Of a stretch of DNA of 64,000 nt, positions 8,078-15,878 are shown one piece after another. Source of the stretch: Methanobacterium sp. (GTDB taxonomy: Archaea > Methanobacteriota > Methanobacteria > Methanobacteriales > Methanobacteriaceae); NCBI GenBank assembly GCA_018263005.1, contig JADFDH010000002.1, positions 1 through 64,000 on the forward strand. Reading direction: 5' to 3'. The notes beneath the pieces were generated by a model, which worked only from the letters and a program-made list of their open reading frames with translations, made no database searches and was not told the origin of the DNA. The position numbers and the translations under genes are program-made. Each line of letters starts with the position of its first letter. Position 1 is the first letter of the stretch.

Positions 8078-8422
8078 ATGGTATCAGAACTAAATGGAAC
8101 AGATAATGGAGGAATATTATCAATACTACAACCCACAAACAGCCAGATTATAACCATAGATATAATAATAGGAATTGCTGTAATATTACTCTTAATAATC
8201 TTATTATACGTGTATATTGGAAGTTATAAGAAGTTTAAAACTAAATTCACCCTTGGACTAGTATTATTCGCATTATTATTACTCTTTCAGAACATACTCT
8301 TCACATCTCTCCTATTAACATTTAGTTGCTTTAGAACCGTTGAAATGGGTATTCCATTCTTTTTCTTAAATTTTATAGAATTTTTCGCCCTTTTAATATT
8401 GATCTGGGTGACATTAGAATAA
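8078..8422 (+). CDS. Three-helix membrane protein, partner of the regulator, module copy 1
   Basis: About 114 residues: a short polar N-terminus, then three hydrophobic helices (about 27-48, 58-82, 90-112) separated by GSYKKFKTKF and FRTVEMGIP. It is clearly paralogous to the protein at 9609-9977 (shared QNILFTS and FFFLNFIEFFALLIL-type stretches). The gaggtgat ribosome site favours ATG 8078 over the GTG at 8069. Pairing of a winged-helix gene with a small 3-TM protein is seen in other archaea, where the function is unknown. A membrane sensor or anchor is the inference. Confidence 0.75.
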   Translation: MVSELNGTDNGGILSILQPTNSQIITIDIIIGIAVILLLIILLYVYIGSYKKFKTKFTLGLVLFALLLLFQNILFTSLLLTFSCFRTVEMGIPFFFLNFIEFFALLILIWVTLE

Positions 8423-8464
8423 AATGTGAAGTTATGGGTGAGATCTGGGTATAATTATTTATAC
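8404..8464 (+). promoter_or_regulatory. Phased YTGG operator plus TATA, site C
   Basis: Two half-sites, tatggg and tctggg, have GGG at 8436 and 8447 (11 apart) and are followed by the TATA aattatttatac at 8453-8464. A third copy, tctggg at 8404, lies 30 bases upstream inside the end of the preceding gene. The secreted-protein start at 8528 is about 65 bases downstream. Confidence 0.6.
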
Positions 8465-8527
8465 GATCCTCTGATAATATTTATTTAAGCAATCTAGAAG
8501 TATATAATCATCAGAAAAGGTGAAAGA

Positions 8528-8827
8528 ATGGATAATCTCAAGAAAATCGTTCTGATAATTGCTGTTACTGTTATCATATGTTCGATTCCAGTTTTCGCAG
8601 GCCAAATAACCTACCAAATCCAGAAACAAGAACAGCTTCAAAAACAAGAACAAAATAGAAATCAGAGCTGTGATCAGAACCAGGACCAAAAATCCAATCA
8701 ACAACAAAATCAGAACTCCAATCAAAACCAACAACAAAACCAAAACAATCAGAACCAGAACCAACAGCAAAACCAAAATGTTAATTCAGCAAATGCTCAG
8801 CAAATCAAAACCAGTACAAATACTTAA
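8528..8827 (+). CDS. Small secreted Gln/Asn-rich protein (family member 2)
   Basis: This 99-residue protein has a signal peptide (about residues 1-24, ending PVFAG) and a mature part made almost only of Gln and Asn, with many NQNQQQNQN-type repeats and one Cys. The DNA is a degenerate caa/aac repeat. An aaggtgaaag ribosome site precedes the ATG. The low-complexity sequence makes homology searches unreliable; classification rests on the signal peptide, location and shared promoter motif. A long Leu/Val ORF on the opposite strand is only the antisense of this repeat. Confidence 0.7.
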   Translation: MDNLKKIVLIIAVTVIICSIPVFAGQITYQIQKQEQLQKQEQNRNQSCDQNQDQKSNQQQNQNSNQNQQQNQNNQNQNQQQNQNVNSANAQQIKTSTNT

Positions 8828-9175
8828 AAATTTTATCTTCAAAATAATAAGCTACATAACTTTTTAATCTTTGATTTCAGAATTTATATTATTGAAATTT
8901 CATCCATTCAATGGGAGAAATTACATCTCTTCAAATTTGGGCTTTTTGAAATAGAAATAATTTTTTTAGATAACAGGAAACTATAGAAATAGATTTTTTT
9001 TATTATTTTTTTGCACATTGCTGATTAATAATTGATGAGAAGTTTTTAGTATTATCAGATAATATTAGTTAAGATCTGGGTCTGATTTAGGTATAAACTG
9101 GGGAATATCTCGGAAAAATTACTTTTATATTCACCGTTGATGTTTTACCACCCAACATATAGGAGGTGAAACTAG
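8828..9175. other. Intergenic stretch ending in promoter site D
   Basis: About 350 bases. The first 230 are AT-rich with long T runs (likely termination of the upstream gene) and no gene that I can see. The last part holds promoter site D. Confidence 0.5.
9074..9133 (+). promoter_or_regulatory. Phased YTGG operator plus BRE/TATA, site D
   Basis: Four half-sites (tctggg, ttagg, ctgggg, tcgg) have GG at 9078, 9090, 9100 and 9112, spaced 12, 10 and 12 bases. They run into the same ggaaaaatt/acttttatatt element as site A (22 identical bases from 9112). The TATA at 9121-9131 is about 50 bases before the start at 9176. Confidence 0.7.
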
Positions 9176-9469
9176 ATGATGAAAAAATTAGCATTAGTAT
9201 GTGCTCTGGTTATGTTGGTTAGTATAGTACCCGCTTTTGCAGCTACCAGTGACACACCAATCAAAAAACAAACTAAACTACAGCAGAAAATGAAGATACA
9301 GGACGGAACATGCACCGCAACACAGACTCAGGATCAAACAAAAACTCAGACAAAACTAAAACAACAATTGAAGATTCAGGATGGAACATGCAATGGAGAT
9401 CAAGCACAGGATCAAACCCAAACCAAACTTCAGAAAAAATTAAAAGACGGATCATGTACAACAACATAA
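9176..9469 (+). CDS. Small secreted repeat protein with QDGTC repeats (family member 3)
   Basis: This 97-residue protein has a signal peptide (MKKLALVCALVMLVSIVPAFA) and an internal repeat of about 28 residues: K-(I)QDGTC, a QTQDQTKT-type Gln/Asp/Thr stretch and TKLKQQL. QDGTC occurs twice and KDGSC once at the end, giving three regularly spaced cysteines. An aggaggtgaa ribosome site precedes the start; ATG 9179 is an alternative. Regular Cys spacing in a charged helical repeat suggests metal binding or cross-linking at the cell surface, but this is speculative. Confidence 0.75.
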   Translation: MMKKLALVCALVMLVSIVPAFAATSDTPIKKQTKLQQKMKIQDGTCTATQTQDQTKTQTKLKQQLKIQDGTCNGDQAQDQTQTKLQKKLKDGSCTTT

Positions 9470-9492
9470 AATAGCTACAAAAATGAGGTATT

Positions 9493-9524
9493 AAGGGTAT
9501 TCGAATACCTTATTATTTTTTTTA
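9493..9524 (+). terminator. Hairpin plus T-run terminator
   Basis: The perfect palindrome ggtattcgaatacc at 9496-9509, extended by flanking a/t pairs, is followed by ttattatttttttt. It sits 25 bases after the stop of the repeat protein and between convergent genes. Confidence 0.55.
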
Positions 9525-9608
9525 TTTATAATATGCATTATTAAAACTACTATGATATTTAAAAGGTAAAATCACATCTTAAAGACATCCTACTCCTATA
9601 TTATCATA

Positions 9609-9977
9609 TTATTCTTTAGTTACAACCACTAATATGATTAGGGCGAAGAATTCTATTATATTCAAAAAGAATATTGGTGTGCCCATATCCGGTCCTCTGA
9701 AACCCTGGTTCATCAGAAGGAAAGATGTAAATAGAATATTCTGCAGTAACAGGAGACAGACGAAGGATAGTAATCCAAATGTAAACTTAGATTTGAAATC
9801 ACGATAACTTCCCAGGTACATATAAAATAAGATCAGTAAAAGCACGATATTTGCTATTCCAATAATAATATCCACATTAATGATCTGAGCATTTTCCAAT
9901 CCCCATCCTCCCTGATATCCGGCGCCTTGTCCAGATGCATTATTTGCGCCCTGATATGCTGGTCCTCCGATTTTCAT
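9609..9977 (-). CDS. Three-helix membrane protein, partner of the regulator, module copy 2
   Basis: About 122 residues. A Gly/Gln/Asn-rich N-terminus (MKIGGPAYQGANNASGQG) of about 30 residues precedes three helices that match the protein at 8078: VDIIIGIA, LGSYRDFKSKFTFGLL, LLQNILFTSFLL and FFLNIIEFFALIIL. The N-terminal tail is longer and different from copy 1. ATG 9977 is chosen because gggtgatt precedes it at the right distance; a GTG at 9986 is part of that site. It lies 21 bases after the regulator gene, so the two are co-transcribed. Confidence 0.75.
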   Translation of the reverse strand: MKIGGPAYQGANNASGQGAGYQGGWGLENAQIINVDIIIGIANIVLLLILFYMYLGSYRDFKSKFTFGLLSFVCLLLLQNILFTSFLLMNQGFRGPDMGTPIFFLNIIEFFALIILVVVTKE

Positions 9978-9998
9978 CTTAATCACCCTCTAAAAATC

Positions 9999-10280
9999 TT
10001 ATTTTCTCATTTTACTCAAAATTTCCTGAAATATAGAATATTTTTCTTCCATACGGTTTGATAAAAAATATAAGGAACCATATCTTTTCTCATCAGAAGA
10101 ATTAATAATATCATGACTATCCAAAACATCGATATGATGCTTAACAGTTTTATAATCCAGATCAAGTTCATTTGATAACTGATTAACATTATAAGGGCGT
10201 TCATGCAGGGCTTCAATTATTCTGGCACGATTCTTCCCACCCCTGCTGCCGGCGATTAACCACCATAAAAGCCTCTTCAT
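9999..10280 (-). CDS. Winged-helix (ArsR-like) transcription regulator, module copy 2
   Basis: This 93-residue winged-helix protein is a close paralogue of that at 7757: MKRLLWWLIAGSRGGKNRARI, RPYNVNQLSNELDLDYKTVK and the wing region GSLYFLSNRMEEKY. The two differ mostly in the C-terminal third. No ligand-binding residues can be named. It points inward to the island from its right edge, followed by its 3-TM partner. The upstream region shows a TATA-rich leader but no YTGG repeats, so it is not obviously part of the regulon it may control. Confidence 0.85.
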   Translation of the reverse strand: MKRLLWWLIAGSRGGKNRARIIEALHERPYNVNQLSNELDLDYKTVKHHIDVLDSHDIINSSDEKRYGSLYFLSNRMEEKYSIFQEILSKMRK

Positions 10281-10397
10281 GATACCACAGAAATGAATGA
10301 TTCAATCACAATATAATTATTATATTACTAAATTGGTTATTATTTATTTTTATCAGTACATTTTTTCAAAAAATTCAGAGAAACCCCCAATTTAGGA

Positions 10398-11240
10398 TTA
10401 TCCCATCTCCTCCCGCATCTGACAGGCCTTACAGATATTTAAAGATGACGGTTCTCCGCATCTATCACATTCTAACAGTTTCACCATTTTTTCCGATGAC
10501 TGGAAAGATTTTCTAAATGATTCTAGAATGTTCATTTTTGTTCCCGGATGATCCTCTTCCATAATATTTAGATAATTCTTTATTTTAGACCTTAAAGACT
10601 TTTGAGCGTAGGGACAATCACCAAAATGCACAGATATATCATTAAGAACCGCCCATGTACCAACATCCTTCTCCGATATGTTCCATAATGGCTTTATCCT
10701 GGGAATCAGCTTAGGATGGATTTGCTGTAACTTTGGCCCAAATTTAGGGAATCTCCTAAAATCCGCTCGGGCAAAGCTCATAAGAAATGATTGAACCTCA
10801 TCATCCAGATTATGCCCTGTAGCCAACTTATCCGCCCCTAACTGGTACGCGGTTTTGTTGAGTATGTATCTTCTAAAAATCCCACAGGGTATACAGGAAC
10901 TCTTATAGAGATGGGCTATCTGATCCAGTTTCCGGTTAATCTCAGCAGAGAATGATTTTTCAACTAATTCAATACCTAGCTTATCTGTATTTTCCCGTGC
11001 TATTTTCAGTCCTTTTTCCCGATAACCTGATATGCCTTCATCTATGGATATGGCCAGCAGATGTAGGTTGAATTCCTCCTTAAAATCATTTAATAAGTGC
11101 AGAGTGAGAACACTGTCTTTACCACCAGATATGGCTACTGCGATTGTTTCTTCTTCTTTAAATAGTTGATAATTCTCTATTACTTTCCTAACCCTCATTT
11201 TAAGGTTCTGATTGAATCTTTCTCTATTTAAAGGTTCCAT
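10398..11240 (-). CDS. tRNA 2-thiolation protein of the TtuA/Ncs6 family
   Basis: This PP-loop ATPase activates tRNA uridine for sulfur transfer (2-thiouridine). The ATP-binding motif AISGGKDSVLTLHLL is at about residue 35, the catalytic/iron-sulfur pair SSCIPCG at about 115, and the conserved TGHNLDDEVQSFLM follows. A C-terminal zinc knuckle, CDRCGEPSSLNICKAC, is present. The usual N-terminal zinc finger is missing: the protein opens MEPLNRERFNQNLKMRVRK, at 280 residues instead of about 310. No in-frame upstream extension is visible. It is divergent from the thiamine-binding gene. Confidence 0.85.
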   Translation of the reverse strand: MEPLNRERFNQNLKMRVRKVIENYQLFKEEETIAVAISGGKDSVLTLHLLNDFKEEFNLHLLAISIDEGISGYREKGLKIARENTDKLGIELVEKSFSAEINRKLDQIAHLYKSSCIPCGIFRRYILNKTAYQLGADKLATGHNLDDEVQSFLMSFARADFRRFPKFGPKLQQIHPKLIPRIKPLWNISEKDVGTWAVLNDISVHFGDCPYAQKSLRSKIKNYLNIMEEDHPGTKMNILESFRKSFQSSEKMVKLLECDRCGEPSSLNICKACQMREEMG

Positions 11241-11276
11241 AAAAATTATATGAAAATGGGAGCATATATATTAATC

Positions 11277-11579
11277 ATGATATCTGCAGAACTGACCATA
11301 ATCCCCATAGGAACCTCTGATACCAGCATAAGTAATTATGTTGCAGCTGCACTATCTGCCCTGGAGAAAACAGGTGTCAAATATAAGCTAAGTGGCATGG
11401 GAACCATAATGGAATCCGATGATCCTGATAAACTTTTCCAGGCTGTTAAAATGGCGCATGAAGCTGTTTTTACTGCAGGTGCTGATCGTGTGGCTACCAG
11501 TATAAAAATAGACGACCGTAGGGATAAAAAAAGAAGTGTGGAAGATAAGGTTAGATCAGTAGAAGAGAAAATATCCTGA
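11277..11579 (+). CDS. Thiamine-binding/YkoF-type MTH1187 family protein
   Basis: About 100 residues of the small DUF77 family. Conserved features are ISAELTIIPIGTSDTSIS at the N-terminus, YKLSGMGTIMES and the tail TSIKIDDRRDK. Family members form tetramers and bind a thiamine-like ligand. I chose ATG 11277 because it gives the family start MISAELTIIP; an in-frame ATG at 11250 would add nine residues not typical of the family. It is divergent from the thiolation gene with a very short gap. Confidence 0.85.
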   Translation: MISAELTIIPIGTSDTSISNYVAAALSALEKTGVKYKLSGMGTIMESDDPDKLFQAVKMAHEAVFTAGADRVATSIKIDDRRDKKRSVEDKVRSVEEKIS

Positions 11580-11586
11580 TATCTAT

Positions 11587-12702
11587 CTAACTTTCCATTA
11601 AAAAACCCTCTGATGCCTCCATTAGAACATTTACTATGGTTTCCAAATCCTCAGGAGTTAATCCAGGATGCACCGGTAGAGAAAGGACTTCCTCGGCTGC
11701 TTTTTCTGATAGCGGACAATTGCCAGATATTTCCAGGTCCTGATAGAGTTTCTGCTGATAAATAGTCTTAGGATAATGTACCCCTGTACCCACACCATTT
11801 TCGCCCAGATAATTCTTCAAAATGTCTCTTTTACCATTTTTCACCCTTATTGTATACTGATGGAACACATGCTTTACCTGATCCATTATAAAAGGAGCTT
11901 CAATTCCGTCTATGGTGTCGATATGTGTGCTTAGGTATTCTGCATTTTCAATTCTGCTTTTATTAAAACCTTCCAGTCTTTCCAGCTGAACCAATCCAAT
12001 AGCGGCTGCTATATCCGTCATTCGGAAGTTATATCCCAATTTAATATGGGTGTAACGTTGACTTTCCCCGTGTGATCTTAAAATACGCGCTGCATCTGCC
12101 AGTTCTTCACTATCCGTGGTTATTATTCCACCTTCTCCTGTGGTCATGTTCTTGGTGGGGTAGAAACTGAAGCACGCCATATCACCCAGAGAACCAGTCA
12201 TCTGGTTATGATAGAGTGCTCCGTGAGCTTGGGCTGCGTCTTCAATTATCCACAGATCATGTTTCTCAGCTATCTTTTTTATGGGATCCATATCTGCTGG
12301 CTGCCCATAAAGATGTACGGGCATTATTGCCTTAGTTTTATCTGTAATTACTTCTTCTATTTTTTTAGGATCTAAATTATAGGTCTTTGGTTCTATATCG
12401 GCAAAAACAGGCAATGCTTCGGTAAATAATATTGAATTACCTGTGGCTGCGAAACTAAAAGGAGTGGTTATGACCTCATCACCCTTTTCAATTCCCAGAG
12501 ATAGTAGGGCCAGATGCAATGCGGTGGTTCCTGAACTGGTGGCTACGGCATGCTCCACACCTACGTATTCAGCGAATTTCTCCTCAAATTCAGCTACTTT
12601 AGGTCCTTGAGCAATAAATCCTGATTTTAAAACCTTGATAACTTCTTCTATTTCTTCATCTGTAATATTAGGCTGAGCTATTGATATCAAATTAATCACC
12701 AA
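11587..12702 (-). CDS. DegT/DnrJ/EryC1/StrS family aminotransferase
   Basis: This PLP-dependent sugar aminotransferase family member has 371 residues, normal length. Seen are SSGTTALHLALLSLGI (cofactor phosphate region), IIEDAAQAHGA (the PLP-ring Asp), and FSFYPTKNMTTGEGGIITT with the Schiff-base Lys. Such enzymes make amino sugars for cell-surface polymers or glycans. The gene is single, convergent with the MTH1187-type gene. The start may be GTG 12702 or TTG 12693; in the second case the ggtgat at 12703-12698 acts as the ribosome site. Confidence 0.88.
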   Translation of the reverse strand: MVINLISIAQPNITDEEIEEVIKVLKSGFIAQGPKVAEFEEKFAEYVGVEHAVATSSGTTALHLALLSLGIEKGDEVITTPFSFAATGNSILFTEALPVFADIEPKTYNLDPKKIEEVITDKTKAIMPVHLYGQPADMDPIKKIAEKHDLWIIEDAAQAHGALYHNQMTGSLGDMACFSFYPTKNMTTGEGGIITTDSEELADAARILRSHGESQRYTHIKLGYNFRMTDIAAAIGLVQLERLEGFNKSRIENAEYLSTHIDTIDGIEAPFIMDQVKHVFHQYTIRVKNGKRDILKNYLGENGVGTGVHYPKTIYQQKLYQDLEISGNCPLSEKAAEEVLSLPVHPGLTPEDLETIVNVLMEASEGFLMES

Positions 12703-12885
12703 TTTTTTTTTTAATTAATAAAGAATTTTAATAAAAATAATTTTTCCAATTTATCATTGTTTAATATTCTTTTTATAAGGTCATTTTTTTTTAAATAATA
12801 TAAGTGTTTATCAGGATTAAGAAAATAAAATAATAATAGAGTAATTTCTCCATAAATCTTATATTATTAATTAAAAAATGGAACA

Positions 12886-12902
12886 ACTGTTTATATAATG
12901 GG
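12886..12902 (+). promoter_or_regulatory. TATA promoter of trm1
   Basis: The element aactgtttatataatgg has a good TATA box and lies about 50 bases upstream of the trm1 ATG. Confidence 0.55.
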
Positions 12903-12948
12903 ATGACTCTGTTTTATTATAATCTGATATTTAATAATAGGGTGAATC

Positions 12949-14097
12949 ATGGAAACAACTACTATAAATGAAGGAAATGTGAAGATAAAGATTCCTGTAT
13001 TTGATAAGGTTTCTTCGAAGGCTCCTGTTTTCTATAATCCCGTTATGGAATTCAATAGAGATATTTCAGTTCTTGCTCTGCAGGCCTTCTCCAAAAAACA
13101 AAAAGAAAATATAAATATTTGTGATGCTTTTGGAGGTAGCGGTGTACGGGGCATAAGGTATGCTAAAGAAATACCAGGTGTAAATAACGTTGTAATCACT
13201 GACCTAAACCCTTTAGCCGTTGAATTCAGCCGCTCTAATATCTTAGAAAATGGTTTAAGTAACGTTGAAGTGTGTAGGAAGGATGCTAATATTTTTTTGC
13301 GCAGTTGTCGTGGTAAGTTCCATGTGGTGGATATCGACCCCTTCGGAACACCTTCTCCCCATATTGAATCTGCCGCTGTAAGTTTAAAAGCAGGAGGGAT
13401 GTTATGTGTCACCGCAACCGACACTTCAGCACTCTGCGGAACATACAAGGAACCATGTATACGTAAATATGGTGCTATGCCCCTTAAAACTGAGTATTGC
13501 CATGAGGTGGGTTTAAGGATTTTAGCTGGTTTCATCAGCCGTACTTTTGCCAAATATAAAAAGTACACCACCCCCCTATTTTCACACAGCAGCGAACATT
13601 ACCTGAGAATGTATCTGGAAACAGGTAAAGGAGCAGGTAAAACTGACAAATCACTTAAAAATCTCGGATACATTGTACACTGCTCTAAATGTCTCTATCG
13701 AAATATTTACTCCGGAATAACACCCCGCTTATCATATGAATGTCCGGAATGTGGTGGCCCTTTAAGTATAGGTGGGCCCTTATGGTTAGGTGATATATTA
13801 AATACCGGCTATATAAATGATATGATGGATTTATTACCATCACTAACATTGAATGATGATAAAAAACTATTTAGATTGTTGGAAAGATGTCATGAAGAAT
13901 CTAAAGGTCCGGTTACCTTTTATGACTTGCATAAGATCTGTAAAGTATTGAAGATCAGCGCCCCTCCCATTTATGATGTTTTAGAAAAGCTTAAAAGTGA
14001 AGGATACTTCGCCTCCCGCACCCATATCAAACCAACAGGGATAAGAACCAACGCACCTATAGATGAACTTAAAAAGATCATCCTTCTAATTAAATAA
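12949..14097 (+). CDS. trm1: tRNA (guanine(26)-N(2))-dimethyltransferase
   Basis: Trm1 methylates G26 of tRNA twice, using S-adenosylmethionine. The 382-residue length is typical for archaea. Motifs: FYNPVMEFNRDISVLAL near residue 27, the SAM-binding CDAFGGSGVRGIRYA, the catalytic DIDPFGTPSPHIESA, and a zinc pair CSKCLYRN with CPECGG around residues 247-268. A C-terminal winged-helix-like region follows. A ggtgaatc ribosome site precedes the ATG. The gene stands alone with its own TATA box. Confidence 0.95.
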   Translation: METTTINEGNVKIKIPVFDKVSSKAPVFYNPVMEFNRDISVLALQAFSKKQKENINICDAFGGSGVRGIRYAKEIPGVNNVVITDLNPLAVEFSRSNILENGLSNVEVCRKDANIFLRSCRGKFHVVDIDPFGTPSPHIESAAVSLKAGGMLCVTATDTSALCGTYKEPCIRKYGAMPLKTEYCHEVGLRILAGFISRTFAKYKKYTTPLFSHSSEHYLRMYLETGKGAGKTDKSLKNLGYIVHCSKCLYRNIYSGITPRLSYECPECGGPLSIGGPLWLGDILNTGYINDMMDLLPSLTLNDDKKLFRLLERCHEESKGPVTFYDLHKICKVLKISAPPIYDVLEKLKSEGYFASRTHIKPTGIRTNAPIDELKKIILLIK

Positions 14098-14203
14098 AAG
14101 AGATATTAGATTTAAATAAGATTTAATAGTATGATTTAGCAGATCTGATGCATTGTAATTTGGATCTGATTATATTAAAAACTAAACTATAGGATATAGA
14201 AAA

Positions 14204-14911
14204 ATGGAACTAATCAATATTATCAAAGATTCCCTTTTTTATCCAGCTGATGATTGGATGAAGGTAATAATCTTGGGTTTCCTATCTTTACTTTCCTTGA
14301 TCGGAGTGCTTACTGAACTTAACATATTTACCATAATATTCCTGATTATGGTCCCTCTACCCCTGGGTTACTTGTATAGAATAATTAAATCATCCTTTGA
14401 TGGTTCTGATTCTCTTCCTGATTTTGAAGATTGGAAGAAGATGTATACCGATGGCTTAAGGGTCATCGCTGTAATTCTAATTTATACTATACCTCTTCTA
14501 CTGGTAACCCTACTGATCAACCCCACCCTATTTTTATCCATTAATTTTCAAGCATTCACCGTTTTAATGTTCCTGGATTTGTTCATGAAATCCCTGATTC
14601 AGATATTACTCCTCATAACAATCGGCCTGGTGGAATTTATTGCAATAGCCAACATGGTTCTATATGACGGCGAAATAAGGGCCGCCTTTAAATTCAAAGA
14701 ACTATTAAAAAGAATATCCATGATCGGGTGGGTGAAATATTTATCTGCCTATGTTTTTATTTGGGCCCTAGGATTCATTATAATGCTCATATCTATCCTA
14801 AGCTTGAGCATAATAATTGGTATTTTAATTATACCCCTTATAATTGGTCCTTACTTTATTATATTAAGCATGAGGCTTTTAGCTTTAATATTCGCTTCCA
14901 GCGAGTCTTGA
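14204..14911 (+). CDS. DUF4013 membrane protein (tandem copy 1)
   Basis: This 235-residue protein has about six hydrophobic helices. It shares with the next two genes the N-terminal YPADDWMKVIILGFLSLLSL, the loop LGYLYRIIKSSFDGSDSLPDF with W-x-x-MYTDG, and the mid-protein EFIAIANMVLYDGEIRAAF. This matches the DUF4013 family, common in methanogens, of unknown function. Copy 1 lacks the Ala/Gly-rich last helices of the others. No clear Shine-Dalgarno is visible. Confidence 0.82.
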   Translation: MELINIIKDSLFYPADDWMKVIILGFLSLLSLIGVLTELNIFTIIFLIMVPLPLGYLYRIIKSSFDGSDSLPDFEDWKKMYTDGLRVIAVILIYTIPLLLVTLLINPTLFLSINFQAFTVLMFLDLFMKSLIQILLLITIGLVEFIAIANMVLYDGEIRAAFKFKELLKRISMIGWVKYLSAYVFIWALGFIIMLISILSLSIIIGILIIPLIIGPYFIILSMRLLALIFASSES

Positions 14912-15061
14912 AAACCTTTAAAAAACATTATCATTTCATATAATATTCTATTTTTTTTAAAATTTTCTCATTATTAAATTTTTTCAAAAAATTTTAAACT
15001 CAATATTTTTATAGTAATGTGGTTATAAAAAGAGATATAATAAAAAAAGGAGGTGAATAAT

Positions 15062-15754
15062 ATGGATATTGGAGAAATCATATCTGACTCAATTAAATAT
15101 CCATCGGCTGGCTGGACTAAAGTTGTAATATTAGGTGTTATATTAATTATCCCCATTGTGAATTTCATTGGCCTAGGATATCTTTTTAGAATCATAAAAG
15201 CGACTTTTGCAGGTATCGACGAATTACCGGACTTTGATGAAGTTGGTGAATTATTCATTGATGGTATTAAAATATTCATCGTTAGTCTAATCTATGCCAT
15301 TCCAGTGATTATAATTGCTTTAATTATCTCTATGCTCATCGGCTTTGGTTATCAAAACACTACTACATTAACTTCATTCGATATGTTCGCCATATTTGCA
15401 GGATACTCAGTATACATCATAGTAGCCATTATAGTAGGTCTAATAGAATTCATGGCCATCGCCAACATGGCATTATATGAAGGTGAACTGGGAGCGGCCT
15501 TTAAATTCGGTGAAGTTATGGATAGGATAGCGATGATCGGATGGGGTAAATACTTAGGATGGTACATTATCATGGTTCTTTTGGGAGCTGTAGCAGGTGG
15601 AATAGCTGTTTTAACCATGATGATCATAATCGGTTTCATACTGGCGCCTTTAATAATATACCCCTACTTCTCAATGTTCGGTGCAAGATCACTGGCACTC
15701 CTATTCGCATCCAGTGAAGAACGCCAAGAAACAGCCGAGAAACCAGTCAAGTGA
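15062..15754 (+). CDS. DUF4013 membrane protein (tandem copy 2)
   Basis: About 230 residues with six membrane helices, closest to copy 1: YPSAGWTKVVILGVILIIPI, YLFRIIKATFAGIDELPDFD, and EFMAIANMALYEGELGAAFK. The charged tail ends ASSEERQETAEKPVK. An aggaggtgaataat ribosome site precedes ATG 15062, which is preferred over the in-frame GTG at 15053. The gap of about 150 bases to copy 1 is AT-rich and could hold a promoter. Confidence 0.82.
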   Translation: MDIGEIISDSIKYPSAGWTKVVILGVILIIPIVNFIGLGYLFRIIKATFAGIDELPDFDEVGELFIDGIKIFIVSLIYAIPVIIIALIISMLIGFGYQNTTTLTSFDMFAIFAGYSVYIIVAIIVGLIEFMAIANMALYEGELGAAFKFGEVMDRIAMIGWGKYLGWYIIMVLLGAVAGGIAVLTMMIIIGFILAPLIIYPYFSMFGARSLALLFASSEERQETAEKPVK

Positions 15755-15769
15755 TATGAAAATTTTTCC

Positions 15770-15797
15770 ATATCTTTTTTTTTATTTTATTTTTGGA
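15770..15797 (+). terminator. T-rich terminator after DUF4013 copy 2
   Basis: A run of nine T interrupted only by single a bases, then attttattttt, lies directly after the gene. No hairpin is needed for archaeal termination. Confidence 0.45.
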
Positions 15798-15878
15798 ACC
15801 TAAACTTCGTCAACCTGATAGGTCCATAATGCTAATTTTTAAATATTTCCCTATGCAAAATCAATTTAAGGTGAAAAA

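Noticed and set aside
8459..8776. Minus-strand Leu/Val-rich ORF of 105 codons
   Set aside because: It is only the antisense of the Gln/Asn repeat (caa/aac reads as ttg/gtt). No ribosome site or membrane protein logic.
8670..8867. Second plus-strand frame of 65 codons in the Gln/Asn gene
   Set aside because: Frame-shifted reading of the same repeat without signal peptide or ribosome site.
13032..13571. Minus-strand ORF of 179 codons inside trm1
   Set aside because: Antisense shadow; trm1 is clearly the real gene.
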